From Ridgeia piscesae (lineage: Eukaryota; Annelida; Polychaeta; Sabellida; Siboglinidae): a stretch of 64,000 nucleotides of DNA. The stretch's first letter is position 1, and every line of letters starts with the position of its first letter. The position numbers and the translations under genes are program-made. Where the stretch lies: NCBI GenBank assembly GCA_025642075.2, contig JAODUO010000079.1:440501-504500 (forward strand), given 5' to 3'. Shown here piece by piece: positions 11,608 to 26,708 of the stretch. Under the pieces are notes generated by a model. It was not told the DNA's origin, searched no databases, and was given only the letters and a program-made list of their open reading frames with translations.

Positions 11608-14600
11608 GTAAGTCACGCGGATTATCTGTTCCTGTCGTTTTTTGAAAGGTGATGCCATGCTGTCATGTGCAGCACATTATAACGCCGGGTTTTTGCAAGT
11701 GCCTGAACAGGCCTTCCCCTCATCGGCTTTCTAAAGTTCAAGGCCACCTGGCCGCTCATTGGGTAATATTTGGGGGCTTGGTTGGCTACTAGCCAATGAA
11801 ATCTTGTGTTAGTCTAGACGCCGGATGGGGGTGTCATTTTTAAGCCGAAATATTTTTGTGACAAGTGGGATTACTGCTTGCTACGCTTTTGAGTTAATCG
11901 ACATGCTTGCTGCAAACATTTCGGAATTTGTGATAAGTGAAATTCAGTGAGGTGAGTTGCAGGACTTGCTTGAGCCAGATAGCACGTGGCCAGCACGCGT
12001 CCCGTGAGTAGAGTCTCGGGTCGGCGTTCGTCTAGACAAGCTGGCCTTACATCATAATGCCTGGCAATCACCGCGTGCATCGCACGGGAGGCTGCCTTCA
12101 AAGCTAGTCTGTGGGCTACTGATTGCTACTCATTGTAATTGCTGGTCAGATCTTTCAAGTGTTCGGCGCTCTTTGTTCCTAGGGCGTTGGTCAGCACATC
12201 TTATCGCCGTCCAATTACACAAACCTTGTCACCGACACTGCCCCGCTGTTGTCCCGATTCGTTGCACAAGATAAACGAGAATGCTTGTTGGCCAAATTTA
12301 ATGAGTTGGATATTTGATTAGGTCAGGATCAGACAGAGTAAGACAAAGAACTAGGTTGCACTGAGTCTAAGATGTGTGTTTTTACAGACTTCAATAATTG
12401 ATGTAGATGTTTAATAAGTAACAAGATGTAAGGGCCTATGCCATGGCAGTTATACTATATGTATACAGATTATGATTGTTTAACTTTCAGTTTCTTTGTT
12501 TATCAGTGGCATTGTCATTGAGGAACATAAAAGTACCCTTTCATTGTGGATCCATTCTATTGTAGAACATATGTGGCCATCATTACAACTCAAAGCACTG
12601 TTTACGGTGTGGATAAATCTATTGCAATGTTTATGACATGTAACTGTTAGTGTTATGTTGGATGATATAAAGGAACACCATTGAATTGGTTAACTATGCG
12701 AATAGTTTCCTTTACTCTAGAGCATTTGCAAGTCAAGCAGAAACATAACCAGCGAAAAAATTCTGTTCTAGTAACCAGGAGCATAAAAAAGTGTCTCCTG
12801 TGATATGCTAACCAAAATGTCTCTACCTTTTATAGCTATTCTTTGCTATATAGTTAATTTTATTCCTATTGTAGCCACTCACTAAGTTTGACTGTTGAAC
12901 TACTATTATATACTTTCCATATCAAAGAATTAATGACTCATTTGTCCAGTAGTAGAATCTCGGAAGTACCCATAACAGGACTAGTTTTCATGTTTACTAA
13001 ATTTCTTCATTAATACGTAGCAGTTAGCAGTCTCATGATCAATGGTGCTTGTTATGATCTGCATTTCCACTTTTGTCATGCAGGGTTTCTTCAGTGTGAG
13101 CCTTGAATGTCAAAATGTGTCCAACTTAAAAACAATTGTGTTCGTTTTTCCTGCCCTGGAAGGCTCACCAAGTGTTATCATCCCACTGGCCACATTGTGT
13201 ACAATCTTACTGCTAGTCTGTGGGCCAAATGAAATATCTATGCAGTTGGCCCGTTGGTCAAAGATTTCCAACCACTGCAACAGGCCAATTCAAGTTTGCA
13301 ATAAAATATGTAAAAATGTTTATAAACAAATGTACATTTCTAAATTGTTCAAACACAACAGTTTCAGTTGAGTTCAGCTCCTGCATAACTGGTGCTGACA
13401 GTTGGTCACTCCCTGTGTTTTTTCAGTCTGCTTTCATATAAAGCATTATTGTGAACGTTTTCATAGCAGATAGGAAGTTTTTAGGTACATGCTAAATATA
13501 ACATAAATGAGAAGAATGACAGTTATTCAAGATAAAAAACAGTTTTTCTTTTGATCTGATTCAATACGTTTATAACTTATAATGAATGTCTTGTCAGATG
13601 AGTTCCACCGTGTGTGTACAGGTCTCAACTGTGTTGTACTGGTATTGCATGTAATTTTTGTGATACCGTTTGAAAAACTCAAATGGATCCTTGTGTTTGG
13701 TTAGTAGGCTTCAAACACAGTTATTATGCACTAAGTTAGCCTCACGATGTATGCAACAGTGTGCTCTGATAAGTAATTGAACTCCACTCACTTATGAAAT
13801 TCACTTTCAACAACTTTATCATAAGCTTGTTGCAGGTTTTACACAGTACATGCACCAGTCAGAAGTCACATGTGTAGTTTTTATTAGAATTACATAAACA
13901 TCACAAGCATGACCTTATTACTGTCTCATTTTATATCTATACATGTATTGTTGCACTTAATTATTCGCATGCTTGGTGTAAAACTTAGTTAGGTCTGTCT
14001 GGGTTGATGTTGTACGATAACCACTTCGTATCTAGTTACTATCTACTGTAATTGGTCTACTGACTTGATAAATATTAAATATTAATACATTAATATCCCT
14101 TCACAACAATGTGCACTGTACTATAATTGAATTGTGATATTGGCAACAGTGTGCGACATAATATAGTGTTATTTGCTTTGAACTAGTCGGTTGAAAGGAA
14201 TGCAGTTCTATAAATGTTTGTCACGTCAGTGACGCCTAGACAGGTATTCAGTGTTCATAAGACATCAACTATGGAGTATGCTAACAGTGTACATTATTAT
14301 ACCAGTTGTCTCTATGGGTATTGATATTTGACAGTGCTACATCTACATGCTGTCTGTTAATCTGTTACCATTGTGAGCAGCAGTGCATAGGATAGTTGCT
14401 AGTTCTGGCTTGGGTCCAGTCTGGCTTGTAGTGTTTTATAGACCATAATGACACTGCTTGGTTTAGTTACCACTTCTATTTATGGCCCATCCAATTATAG
14501 GATAAATTGCAATTTAACATTTGATGCCACTGAGCATGGTATTAAGTGTCAATGACACACATAAGGGGTTCATTGTTCAAACTTCATGAAGAGTTTAAAA

Positions 14601-14961
14601 TAAATACAAACCACACAACGTAGTCTTGGATTTTAGCGCAGCAAAGACAAGTTTTACTGAATTGAACCGTTGAGGACACATTAAAAAGTATTGTTGAAAA
14701 AACTGGACATTTTGTTATTTGGATGAGCCACAACTGGCTGTTGAATGTCCAAGATAAAATAAGTTTTCATTTCAAATATTTTTGAGTTAAAAGAATGTTT
14801 TACAAAATATCAGCTTAAAGGTTCCCGTTAAAAAAAATCTGGTTTACAATAATGAAAGGTTATAGACTGAGATAATGTTTGCACACATAAATGCCCATGT
14901 TATTAGTAAAGAACTGAACGTCCTAACATCATATCGTAGCAGACCATAGCTTTATGTAGAG

Positions 14962-15029
14962 ACCCGTCCACCTGTCATTTGGACGGGTAAAAACGAATAT
15001 GGACGGGTAAAAATATGGCGGACAGGTGG
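14962..15029. repeat. Nested inverted and direct repeat
   Basis: ACCCGTCC (14962-14969) is the inverse of GGACGGGT at 14981-14988 and again at 15001-15008, and CCACCTGTC (14968-14976) is the inverse of GACAGGTGG (15021-15029). The two GGACGGGTAAAAA copies are exactly 20 bp apart. The segment could fold in two alternative hairpins. Function and origin unknown. Confidence 0.6.
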
Positions 15030-17383
15030 TGGATGGGAAAAAAAGGAGCAAAAAAGTTCCTAAACCATAGATATTGTTAGTTATGCCTTGAAAGTGAGTG
15101 AAAATGGTGTCACATGTGTGTTTATAGTCCATTTCAGGTCATCAGACACATTTATTAAAAGTTTGTAAACTGGCGTAACAGTTAACATCCATGTGTCCAC
15201 CAAAACATGTGTGACTGGCAATAATTTTATCCTGCATAAAGCCCTGTAGCAGACCTTTCAGGTTTCTCAACTTATGCACACAATCAGTTTGCAGCTGGTT
15301 ACATAATATGTCACATGTGTGTGCCTGTTACTTCAATGTCGATCTCTCGTGGTCTCGGGCCTGGACACAGAGCAATCATGTTTTTTGTGGAACTTGTGTA
15401 ACATTCACCTGTCAGGCCTGATAGCAGGTTGGTTATGATGGACTGTTCAATAGCAGTTTGTGTCACCAACAACTTGACTGTTGACGCATTGTAATATCTT
15501 GTAACCTCTTTTTTCTTCTAATGGTGCTATAATATTAGTAGACTCCAACTATGTTCTTTATAATTGGAAATAACAACGTTTGTATTGTTTTAACAAACCT
15601 TTATTTAGATCACTGTGTCATCCACAATAGTTGCTAAATTAATAAGTAATTTTTGGTACAATATATATTGTCTTATTTTTATTGATCAATAAAATGTAAA
15701 AAGTACTTAACCACTGAAGTAACATGATCTTATGACATCACCTTTTCCAGATTACCTTTGGCAGACATGGTTATGGCTTTTTCCACAGTCTGTATCCCGC
15801 AGTGAATGAATGGCCCTTCAGGCGCTGATAGGATGCCCACTGATAGTGATAGTCAGTTAAATGCAAACATGTTTGACTTGAGAAATTGTCTGGTGCTAAC
15901 TGCTAAGCGTAGATACTAGTTCTGCCAATAAAGTCTGTATGCTCATTATAAATACTGTGTACATCCTTATCTGGATGTCGTTAAGGCAGGCTGCCTTCTG
16001 GCCTCTATAGGTGCCTGTAATATCAGGCCCACTGTGCATTGCCCACATGCTAATAGATAAGCATAATCTGTGATTAGTTTTGTAATCTCCTAAAACTTCA
16101 TCCTGCCATTTTGGATTAATATCTTAAGATAAACGAATGATACATTCATATTGTTTTATGAAACTAAAGTGTTTTTGTGTATCAATTACCATTTCTTTAG
16201 GTATAATACCTCACAAGAATTTTAAATTAATAATCTACTGTCTAAATGTTCTGTTTCAGTGCAATTTCGCCTGCCCGGCAGTTGCTTTTAAATACATCTA
16301 TGGTGGGTTATATATTGGTAATAAAACAAACAACATTTTCTCCTACCTACCAATGCCATTTTAAGATTTGAGTAGAGTATACACTTGGGTATGTACTGTT
16401 CATGAGTACTAACAACCATATTATATGAATGGCAACATTTTAATTTGTGTAGCTGTTGCTAAATTGTGATTCTGGGGCACTGGCTGGGAATGTCTTGAGA
16501 CCGATGACAGTGTAGTGTCACCCGTCACACCAGGTGTCACATCAGTTGACAGTTGTTTGAACCAGTACAAAACACAGGCTTCTTGACTTGTCACACTTAT
16601 GACATCACCCCTAAAGCCGAGTAAGACCTCTTCGCAGTAATACGTGTTTGTTCAGGCAATGATTTGGCCGATACTGCTTTAGAATGAACGTATGCAGCCA
16701 TTATGGATTTGCATGATTACGTGTCTGAGCTGAGGCCCTCTCCGAATGCGCAATATCAATAGGTACGGGCAGAGGTATTATGGAAGTTTCTATGCAGATG
16801 TAATTCCACCGTTCCTTTGAAACTATGCACACTAGGCAGCACACAAACAGGCGTCATTCTCTCTGCATTTTCTGAGTATGTTTTTGTCGTGCGTGGGGGA
16901 AATTGAAGCCTCTGTGGTGGAATTATACAGTGTCTGTGAGGGGCGAAACACAAAGGGGTCAGGGTGCCCGGATCATGTATTCGGAAACATGGTGGAAACT
17001 TAACTGCCAGTGAATGTTATGTATTCATTACTTCCATGTATATCTGGATAGTGGAACTGGTTGCTCGTTATAAAATGTATATTTTTGTTTCAACCACTCA
17101 AATACAGAAGTACCCAAATCAGAGGGAAAGTTCTAGCATTGTCCATACAGATAGTGAAAATTACAAATGAATAAATACCTGAAGCGCACATAAAATTATT
17201 ATATATTTTTTCTGTGCTCCCACTAGACATCCACCATAGCACCATGTCTAAAATTCTAAAATAAAATTTCAGTTGGCCAACGCCATTTCCTTTTTATTTA
17301 GACAAATTTGACTACATATTCAGTAATCTTCAATTTGGATTTTAAAATACAGTTTATTATTGTAAATTTAGCCAAATGACATT

Positions 17384-17610
<227 letters not shown>

Positions 17611-17878
17611 CATCCCATGTGCAGTGATGAGATATTCATTGATCTAGTTTGTAAGCTTCAGACACACAACTGGATGAAGTCAGTACTATAATTATTAACA
17701 ACTGAAGGAGACTGGGTCCACATTATCGGCTGAGATTTTCCAACAGATGCACACAAGGGGGATGATTTAGGTTGCCTACTAAAGAGCATAGCTTAGTGAT
17801 AAGAGTTTCCTCCTGGTAGAAGATAACTGAGTATACCCACCAGCCTGCTACTCCACTGAACCCTGCAGACAATCTTGC

Positions 17879-17891
17879 AGGTCAAAGGTCA
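17879..17891 (+). promoter_or_regulatory. Perfect DR1 nuclear-receptor response element
   Basis: AGGTCA, a single A spacer, then AGGTCA: an exact consensus direct repeat with one-base spacing. DR1 is the known preferred site of RXR, HNF4 and COUP-TF-type receptors, and its second half with the preceding bases can also bind monomeric receptors. It lies 5.6 kb upstream of the ERR start exon. A tRNA-like A-box sequence about 90 bp upstream (TAGCTTAGTGATAAGAG, 17789-17805) leaves open that the site sits in an old SINE. Confidence 0.45.
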
Positions 17892-19490
17892 GCTAGATTA
17901 GATACATGGAGGAAGCTGTGGAGCTGGTAAGGGAAGCTGTTTTGTGTCAAGAACATCACTAAGTAGTGATAGTTGTTAATGACACAAACAGAGGTGTTTT
18001 TATACTAACAAGTGAATTCAACACGTTCTCACGGCTGCACCAAAAGTGTAATGTGGTATTGAAACCGGTGTTAGGATACAATATATATGGATCCAGGGAT
18101 ATTCGGACCTGCGAATCCAAATATTATATGAATTTTTTATCTGTAGATCCATATATCCTATTAAATTGTTAACCCATTAATGAATGAATACTTGTAAGAC
18201 TTGTCCGCAGTAGAATGGGCGAGTTACCACAAAGTTTGATTTGGTCTGGGTGAAAGACTGCTGTTGTAAGACTGTGGTCAAGCCTACTTACTGGACCAAA
18301 CCACAGTATTCATAAAGCCATGTTGTCGCTGGCGTCTCTCCAGCTGCCTACGTCTGCCTCCAGCCTTTCATGGAGTGACTAGCAGCAGGAGATAAGCATA
18401 ATTTGGCGAGCTTTTTCAGACATTACAGAATATAGAACAGTAGGGCAGGCCCTGCCAGTCTGCACGTCTAGTAAGTGTGTGTGCGAGTGCATATGGTTAG
18501 GTGGTGCATGTGTTTAAGTTGTGAATAAAGGTGTAAATTAGTTCTGTTGGTCTGGACGAGTGCTGTCTGCACGGGTGGAGAAGTTCTGTTATGTGCCGTC
18601 GTTGGTGTGACCCAGCGGAGCTCAGCTGGTGGTTTCATTTTGATTCGATTGATGATAGGAACCGGTATATTGATGTGTGGGGCTCTAATTTGATGTCTTA
18701 ATTACACAGCTGGTGCTAGTAAACTGCAGGTGAGAAGCCACCGAAGACAACACAGTCCCTGGCTCTCAGGTCTACAGGTAGCTGCAGCCTCCTGGTGGTG
18801 AGGTCTGTCTAGGCGCCTCAGTCAGGTCCTCGCGACTACCTCTCAAGGGTGCAAATGTTTATGTTTGAACTTCAGGAGTGTTTCAGTTCATCAAAGACAC
18901 TGTCTTGTCATAGTAAGTGTTGTCGCAACAAATGTGGATGGATACAAGAGTTTTTACTGTGACTCTGTTTGTTAACTGTAGTTTTTTGCTGGCTATTGAG
19001 TCAATGATTGTATGACTTGACACATAACATGACCAACTGGTGGTTTATCAGTCTGGTTGCGTAAGAATTAAGATTGACACATGCCATTGTATAGCACTGA
19101 AGTGGCACAAAAGTCCCTCATTAAATGTTGTCTATTGAAGAACATGTTGCAAGGGTGACTGAGCCAATGATAACCAGCAGTGCTGCTGGCAATGAAGGTA
19201 CGCATTCAAGGTAGTCTATGTAGATCTTGTCTCACCTGCCCAATCACCAGCTACCTACATTACCTGTACACAGGTTGAGCGGGGCGATGCCAAAGATGGC
19301 CTTATAACCCCAGAGGGGAACATGACAAAACGTCAGCGATGACATTTAGTGTGTGTGTGTGTTGTGTCTTCTGAGGCTGTGGGAGGTAAATCTTGAACCG
19401 TGCCTTGAAGATAGGAGCCATGCTCAAGTTTAGACACTTTCATCTTGATTGTTGCCAGGCAGAGGTTCTGCAAGTAGACTGCCAGCATTG

Positions 19491-19527
19491 GTGTTGTTGT
19501 TGTTGTTGTTGCGGTTTTTGTTGTTGT
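19491..19527. repeat. Short (GTT)n microsatellite
   Basis: Imperfect GTT repeats with one GCGG interruption, in non-coding DNA. Confidence 0.8.
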
Positions 19528-21987
19528 AAAGAATCCTTGCTTACCTTTAAGTAATGACATCTAGCAGATAGTGCAGTTACTAGATTGTGTCACCAGCTGC
19601 AGCAGCACAATCCGTCTACTGATTTCATGTGAATGTGAACTGTCCAGGTACATGTTTAAAAAAACATTAAAAAGTTAAGTTCTTATAAACGCAGTATCCA
19701 ATCAAAGCACTTTACAGTGTACTGCCTGACAGACCTGTTCGTGTGAAGACTATTTGTACACTTGTATCTACCCACTATTGTCTATAGCCAGGTACAATGT
19801 AGAGTGAAAAAATTGGCCATGGTTTGACACAGCAGCACTGGATTAGAATGCATGTTCTCTTAGTCGAGTCTGAAACTGTAGCCACGTTGCCACTGCGGCT
19901 GTGCTATTACAGATTCACAGTCAGACTTAAGGTGAGCCCCATCTACATAACTTTTCTGGTGTTGCCAGAAATAAATTTTGTATTTGGTGCCGTTACTCAA
20001 TTCGCCACATAACTGATATTTTTTCTTAATAACAAACTGTTGTGCTTACATTTATTTTAGCCATTATATTACATCAATACAATGACTACACTATGAACAT
20101 TTCACTTTTTAATTACATTTACACCTACAGCCAGTAGTGTAACTTACTATAGAGATTGATTACACTCTAATAAACCCATGTGTTGCCTGTACCACACGTT
20201 ATCATGTTGTTCATGTCGGTGTGTGTATCTGTACGAAGGATTGTACATCACCCATCTATGGTAACATGTTTGTGAGCATTGATTAAATTTGCCGACAGTG
20301 TGCTAAGGTTGGCTGTTGATGAAAGCAGATAATCCCGGGCCAGGCGGGGCCAGGCCGACTCCCACGCTGGAATCACAGGCTGCGCCTCCTTCATTATTCA
20401 TACAGTCGGTCTTTGAGAAATTGTGTTTCACTGGCACATTGATAAGTCAAGCAGTCCAAGGAGATGCATGTCTACGTGTGTATTTAGTGTGTTCTCTATC
20501 CACATGGGGTGGCTGGTCACGCTGACCTGTTGCTGCCGTTTTTCGTCTACTATCGGGATCAGTTATTATTTGAGAAAAAACCCATTTAATACGCCCATCT
20601 TGAGTTATGGTCCCTGTTGTCAGGAGTGAGACTGTTATCAGTAATCAGCATCAATTAATAGGTTTCCCTTCCATCACTGATGCCTGTTGCTGTCTTTTCT
20701 CCTATATGTTGATGTCCATCTCCCTCCCATACTATACATCTCATTCATCCCATCTTCTTCTACCCAACACGAGGCTGTCCTTTCATCATTACCCATTTTC
20801 TTCCTGTCCAATCCTCTTCATTTGTTTAGCCAACTTCCTTAAACTCTCACACCAACCTCAAATTTTTTTAGAAATAAAATCAGTGCTCGAATATTTGCCA
20901 ATGAAATACCATGGTCCAGTGAGTATTTATTATTGTGTGAATCCAGAACTGCATCATCCATTTATTAATTGTTATTTACCCAGGTAGCCACCAGATGGCA
21001 CTGGTGGTAGCTACAGCTTGTAGGTGGCCACAGGGCAAAGGCTGCTGGGAATAATGAACAATTTAGCTAATCAGCTAGAATTGATTATTTGATTGTATAT
21101 AAAATTACATGTTTACGAATGCGTGTTTATATTATTTTGCACTATATTGAAAAACAAAAAGGATAAAAGACAGAAAAAACAGCTCCAAGTGACTAAATGA
21201 ATCGGTCGCTAAGAGAAGGTTCATTTGTCAGTTGTTAAGGGCATGGTGACAAAACCAGAACAACGGGACAGGTGACATAATTGCCTTCAGTTGCGTGGAA
21301 ATCTCATTTGTGTTTTTGGTTCACTTTGTTGTTGTCTTTAATCTCAAATCACTTTGTTGGGTTAAATCATCTGTTAACTTTGGCTGATGACGGGGGGGTG
21401 AGCGCCATCTGTGGCAGAGCTGGTAATTAAGGCCATCAGTTAAGGCAATTAGTGTCTCTAGAGGGAAGGCCAAGAGGAGGCTGTTGGGAAGGCTCAAGCA
21501 TTGGACAGAATCACACTGACCACTGGTCAAGACATCCATCAGTAGCCAGCTGTCAGGCATTATCAGGGGAAAGTTGGAAGGGGCCACACCCTTTGGCCCT
21601 GCTGCTGCTGCTATCTCCCAGCTGCTCCTTTCATGGTTTCTTCTGATTCTCTTCAAGTTTCTGCTCTGTCTGTCTTGTGTGTCCTGTGTCACTGTGTCAC
21701 TCTGTCTGTGTCTCTGTGTCTGTCACTGTGTGGATAACTGGATACTGGATATATTTGTTATCTTGCGAACATTAATTTGTTGTAATGCTAACTACAGTTT
21801 TGTCTAAGTTGGCTTCAACTGTTAATATAGTTTGGATAAGTTAGTAAGTAAGTTGGCTTCTGTTAGAGTAGTTTGATTCTTCCTTTTGTAGTGTAATTTT
21901 AGACCTTTGAGAATAGCTTTTAATAGATTTCTAGTGTATGTATATTTTTACAGTAAGAAAGGATAGTAAATACCACTAAAACTATTA

Positions 21988-22020
21988 ATAAATAATAATA
22001 CAATTCATTTGTATAGCTAT
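21988..22020. repeat. Fragment related to the dispersed repeat at 8761-8832
   Basis: AATAATAATACAATTCATTT followed by GTATAGC resembles the AATAATAATACATTTTATTT-TATAGC start of the segment near 8761. It stops before the hairpin part, so at most it is a truncated copy. Confidence 0.35.
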
Positions 22021-22810
22021 TAAAACTATTCCATGTATAAGCTTTTGCAAGTGCATTTAAGTTGCAATGTTTTATCATCTTCACTTCATGAAAAGTTCAA
22101 CGAGTGAAAACAGAAAGATATGAAGGATGTAATACAAAAGTCGCATTGTGCATTCAAAAGGTATGGTCAAAGGGGTGAAGCCCCCATTGTGGGGCTTGAC
22201 CCTGATGCCATCATTGCCCAGGGATTGATCACAGTGCCCCAGCATGATCACACTAACATTGTAGTGATCAGAAGACATGCGTACTCGTGTACAGGAGATG
22301 TGTGATAACTGCATGCACCAGGCCCGAGCTACTCTACTGGTTGAAAGAGTTCAATAATAGCAACTGAGATAGCAACAGCCTAGTGGCCCACTGAGACTGC
22401 CTGCCTGGCTGAAGGGGCAAGCTTGAGTGAGCACGCATTGTTGCCCTACAATGTCCTGAATCAGTCATAGCTGAGCGGGGCTGGTTGATAGAATCTTAAA
22501 GTTGGCCAGAGTGGAGGAAACCAGTCACTCACTCAGTCACTTGTGTGTGGTGCCACTGGCCAGTGCAGCTACTCTATGTCACAGCAAGTTTGAGCATGGT
22601 CAGTGCTAGAGTACTATTGATTCCGCATATAGCAAGTGGACTGTGTGGGCGTACGCTGTAGTGCCTGGTCAGTGTTCAGTGTGTCCAGTACCTGTGGTCA
22701 GTGTGGCAGGGGTGTGTGTGCTGTACGAGGGTGTTTGCTGGCTGGGTTTGAGACGCAGCTGACTGGTGGAGCAGGCAGGTAGGTGAGTAGGTGGGTGGGG
22801 CGAAAGGAGG

Positions 22811-22826
22811 TGTGTGTGTGTGTGTG
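22811..22826. repeat. (TG)8 microsatellite
   Basis: Eight TG dinucleotides in G/T-rich non-coding DNA. Confidence 0.9.
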
Positions 22827-23489
22827 GATCTTACAGCAGCAGTCGGCTCTGTCGCGTGTTGTGTTGGTCTCACACAACTAGTGCTGTGGTTAGGTAACTA
22901 TGCTCGCACTGATGTGGATTTCATGTGCAGGATTGTAGCTCAAGGGAGATGTTATGTGTGTGTTCAGGAGGACGGTGAATGCTGCAGTGGTTTAATTCTG
23001 CAGATGAGTGAAATGCGTTTGCAGGGAATGGCTATGTATGTGTGCAGAGAATGGTGACTACTGCAGTGGTTTTGTTATGTAGATGGGTGAAATGTGTTTG
23101 CATAATTAGTCTGGTTGTTGTTTAGTTTGCTAAAGGTGTCATTGAGTTGTCAACTCTGGACACTGTCAGAACTGGTATTGCAATATCTAAGGTTATTTCA
23201 TGTTTAAAGATTATTGTTCTGCACATTTCCTTATTGAATATTGAGCCTACTCATTACTTCTAGTTCCCATTACTGTATTGGTAATTTGCATACATCATGT
23301 CAGAAATAATTGACACTGTCAATAGTTATCCATGATATTCATTACCTGTGCAGAATATATTTAGGCTATGAATATGGATCGAAAATGTTCACAATATTAA
23401 GTTTGTAACGCATTCTCCGAATGAGTGTAGAAGCGTTGCGTACTCTCCTTGACCATGGACTTTTTGTTGCTGCAGATCGCAAGCCACAT

Positions 23490-24110
<621 letters not shown>

Positions 24111-24419
24111 TAACCTGAGAGATATTTGCGTAAATCTTAATTGAGCGTGTCGATATGCTCACTGACTCGCACACAACTGTGAGTTCATAAACAGGTTATG
24201 GTCTTCCCGTGTGCGTCGGATTTATCGCCTCCCTGACACATGGCGCCACCTGGGGGAAGCTTTATGTGTCTCTGTGGGATCATATATACATGTATATATG
24301 CACGATGGCGTTCCTATGTGGATGTAGTGTGATTGTTTTAGGAACTGGTTTAGCAGATCATTGCCTATGTGAGAGATTAAAACTAAGCTGAGCTTATTAT
24401 AGAAGATTGTAAAAAATTA

Positions 24420-24495
24420 CTCTCTCCTCTCTCTCTCTCTCACTCACTCACTCACTCACTCACTCTCCTCTCTCTCCTTGCTCTCTCTCTCACTG
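24420..24495. repeat. TC/CACT-rich low-complexity tract
   Basis: CTCTCT runs flank about five CACT tetramers. Ordinary intronic simple sequence. Confidence 0.85.
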
Positions 24496-26630
24496 GGCTG
24501 AAGTGGTGACTGACATGTGAATTCATTGTCAATTCATTGTCGTGTCTCAGACTGGCTCCAGTACCAACACACACTTGATCTCGACCAAACACTGTCAAGG
24601 ACTCTTCACATGACCATATTTACAAAGCAGTTTTATGTAGGAACTGTCTGTTGCACTATTCCTTCACCACTGCTTCGGTCTTATTGCCATGGTGATGCAA
24701 GGTGTTTGTTAAGAGCTGGTGCCCAAGTATTTTACCCATCTTTGGTGATCCATATACCCAGCTACCGTGTCATGATTGGTCCCAAGTCAAAGCCCAAAAA
24801 GCAAAACGTTCATGTAGGATAAGTCTTGTATATAATATATTTCATTTTTATGTATACTATAATTTACTGTAAGTGTAATATTTAAGCATATCTGGTCATT
24901 ATATACTCTTTCGTAAATTCCAAACGTTTAATTTTTAATAGCATTCAAGCCCATTATGCATATTATATAACTTGTTAAATATTTTCCTTTTTGGAATTTT
25001 ACTTGTGCTCAATCAGATGTGGTGAACAAACTTTTGACTCAAGCCCTGTAGTTCTGTTCTAGTGAAACACTGACCATACTTTAATGTGGTGAGAATGTTC
25101 GCGATGAGACGTTTAGACTACGATGTTACGCCAAGGCGCGTTTGTGCGTTAAGTCGGGTCCTTGGGCCACATTCTATGCGTGCCGTGATGCTTAGATGTT
25201 GTCATCATCTTGTTGCTCGACGAGTCGGCAAACAGTTGCCAAGTGGATTTTCGGTAATTTTATCGAAGCCGATGTTGACGACCAATTGACCCTGAGCGTC
25301 CATCCTCACTGGATCGTGTTTGTGGCTGACCCTAATACAATTATCTGGTCCATTTGGAGATGTGTTCAGCTCGGCTAAGCCAATCACAGCTGCTTTGTGG
25401 AGTTCCTGGCCCATGTTGTTGGGCAGTGGGGAGGCAGGGGTTAACCTTCCTACCCTTTGCACAGATTATCACAAGATAGTTTGCTAGTGGATAGTCCAAT
25501 GTTCAGATGTTTGTATGATTTCGAGCTCGTTTCACTTACTTGAAGGTGAATGAGATAGTATGTTTGATGCTTGTTCCAACAACACATGTGACATCGCAGT
25601 TGAATAAGAGCTCGGCCAAATGACACAAATATCCAAAATATGTAGATGTCTTACCATGGAATTTTTTTGATAGATGTTTTATCACCTGTGCACTCTAGGT
25701 CAGGTTGGCCTATGTTTGAGTCATCGACACAGTATATTGTGTGTTGTCTTTCTTTGGTGTGATCTCCTTACACTGGCTGTGTTGTCAGTCCGACTCAGTC
25801 CCGTGTAGGTGTGTTATCTGATTGGGTGTGCAATCGACACCAGTTAGAGATACCTGGGACTGGTGGACCCTGCATCCTGTCTGACTTGTAAAGCCTAAGT
25901 AGCTAATCGTTGTTTCTATATGAAAAACTAGCGAATTCACCTGCACAACGCTTGTCACAATATATAACAAGCAGGGATGTCAACACACTTCCCCAGGCTG
26001 TCACGCACTGACAATCAGGTATGGCGTGTGACAGCCAGGTGTGTTATTTAAAGATGCCTGTCAGCATGGCTATATAAGGCCATGTCATAAAAACGGAGTA
26101 AAATCAGCACAGGTATTGCTTCCTCTTTCATGGTTCCTTGAAAACAGTTTGAGAGGTTTTAATAGCGCAACATCAACACAAACATTAGAATTGCTCCTAC
26201 TCTCTTAACAATGCCATTTCACAGTTTCTTTTAGTGTTGTTTCCGCAAGGGATTTTTCACCAGAATCAGGTCAGCGTTACTGCACTGGAGTTTATGTGAA
26301 GTCGACCTCGTCCTGGACATTTTGTCATGAAACATTGCCAGTTGACTGCGGCTGTTTGCATGTTGGGTGACATATGACTGTGCCTGGATCCACCATACAT
26401 CTCTTACCCACAATGTCACAGCTCACACCACAAATCTGTTGAGACAACATGTCTTTGGCCCAGTTGGTACATCCAAGTGGACAATATTTGATGTCACCAA
26501 TGTGTGCTAATTTACTGTAAGGATTAGCACTACAATATGAAATAGTGAACATTCTGTGAGAATTCAGTTACATATTAAGCCGCCAGTCTCCAATTATAGT
26601 TTTCAGTCTCTATCTCTTTTTCCCCATTTC

Positions 26631-26634
<4 letters not shown>

Positions 26635-26707
<73 letters not shown>

Positions 26708-26708
26708 C
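26635..26708. repeat. (TA)n microsatellite
   Basis: About 60 bp of uninterrupted TA dinucleotide, then one TTTA break and further TA, followed by a CT-rich stretch. Able to extrude as a cruciform. Confidence 0.95.

Noticed and set aside
22120..22305. Overlapping frames on both strands near 22081-22314
   Set aside because: No recognisable domain and no splice context; at most an unidentified dispersed repeat.
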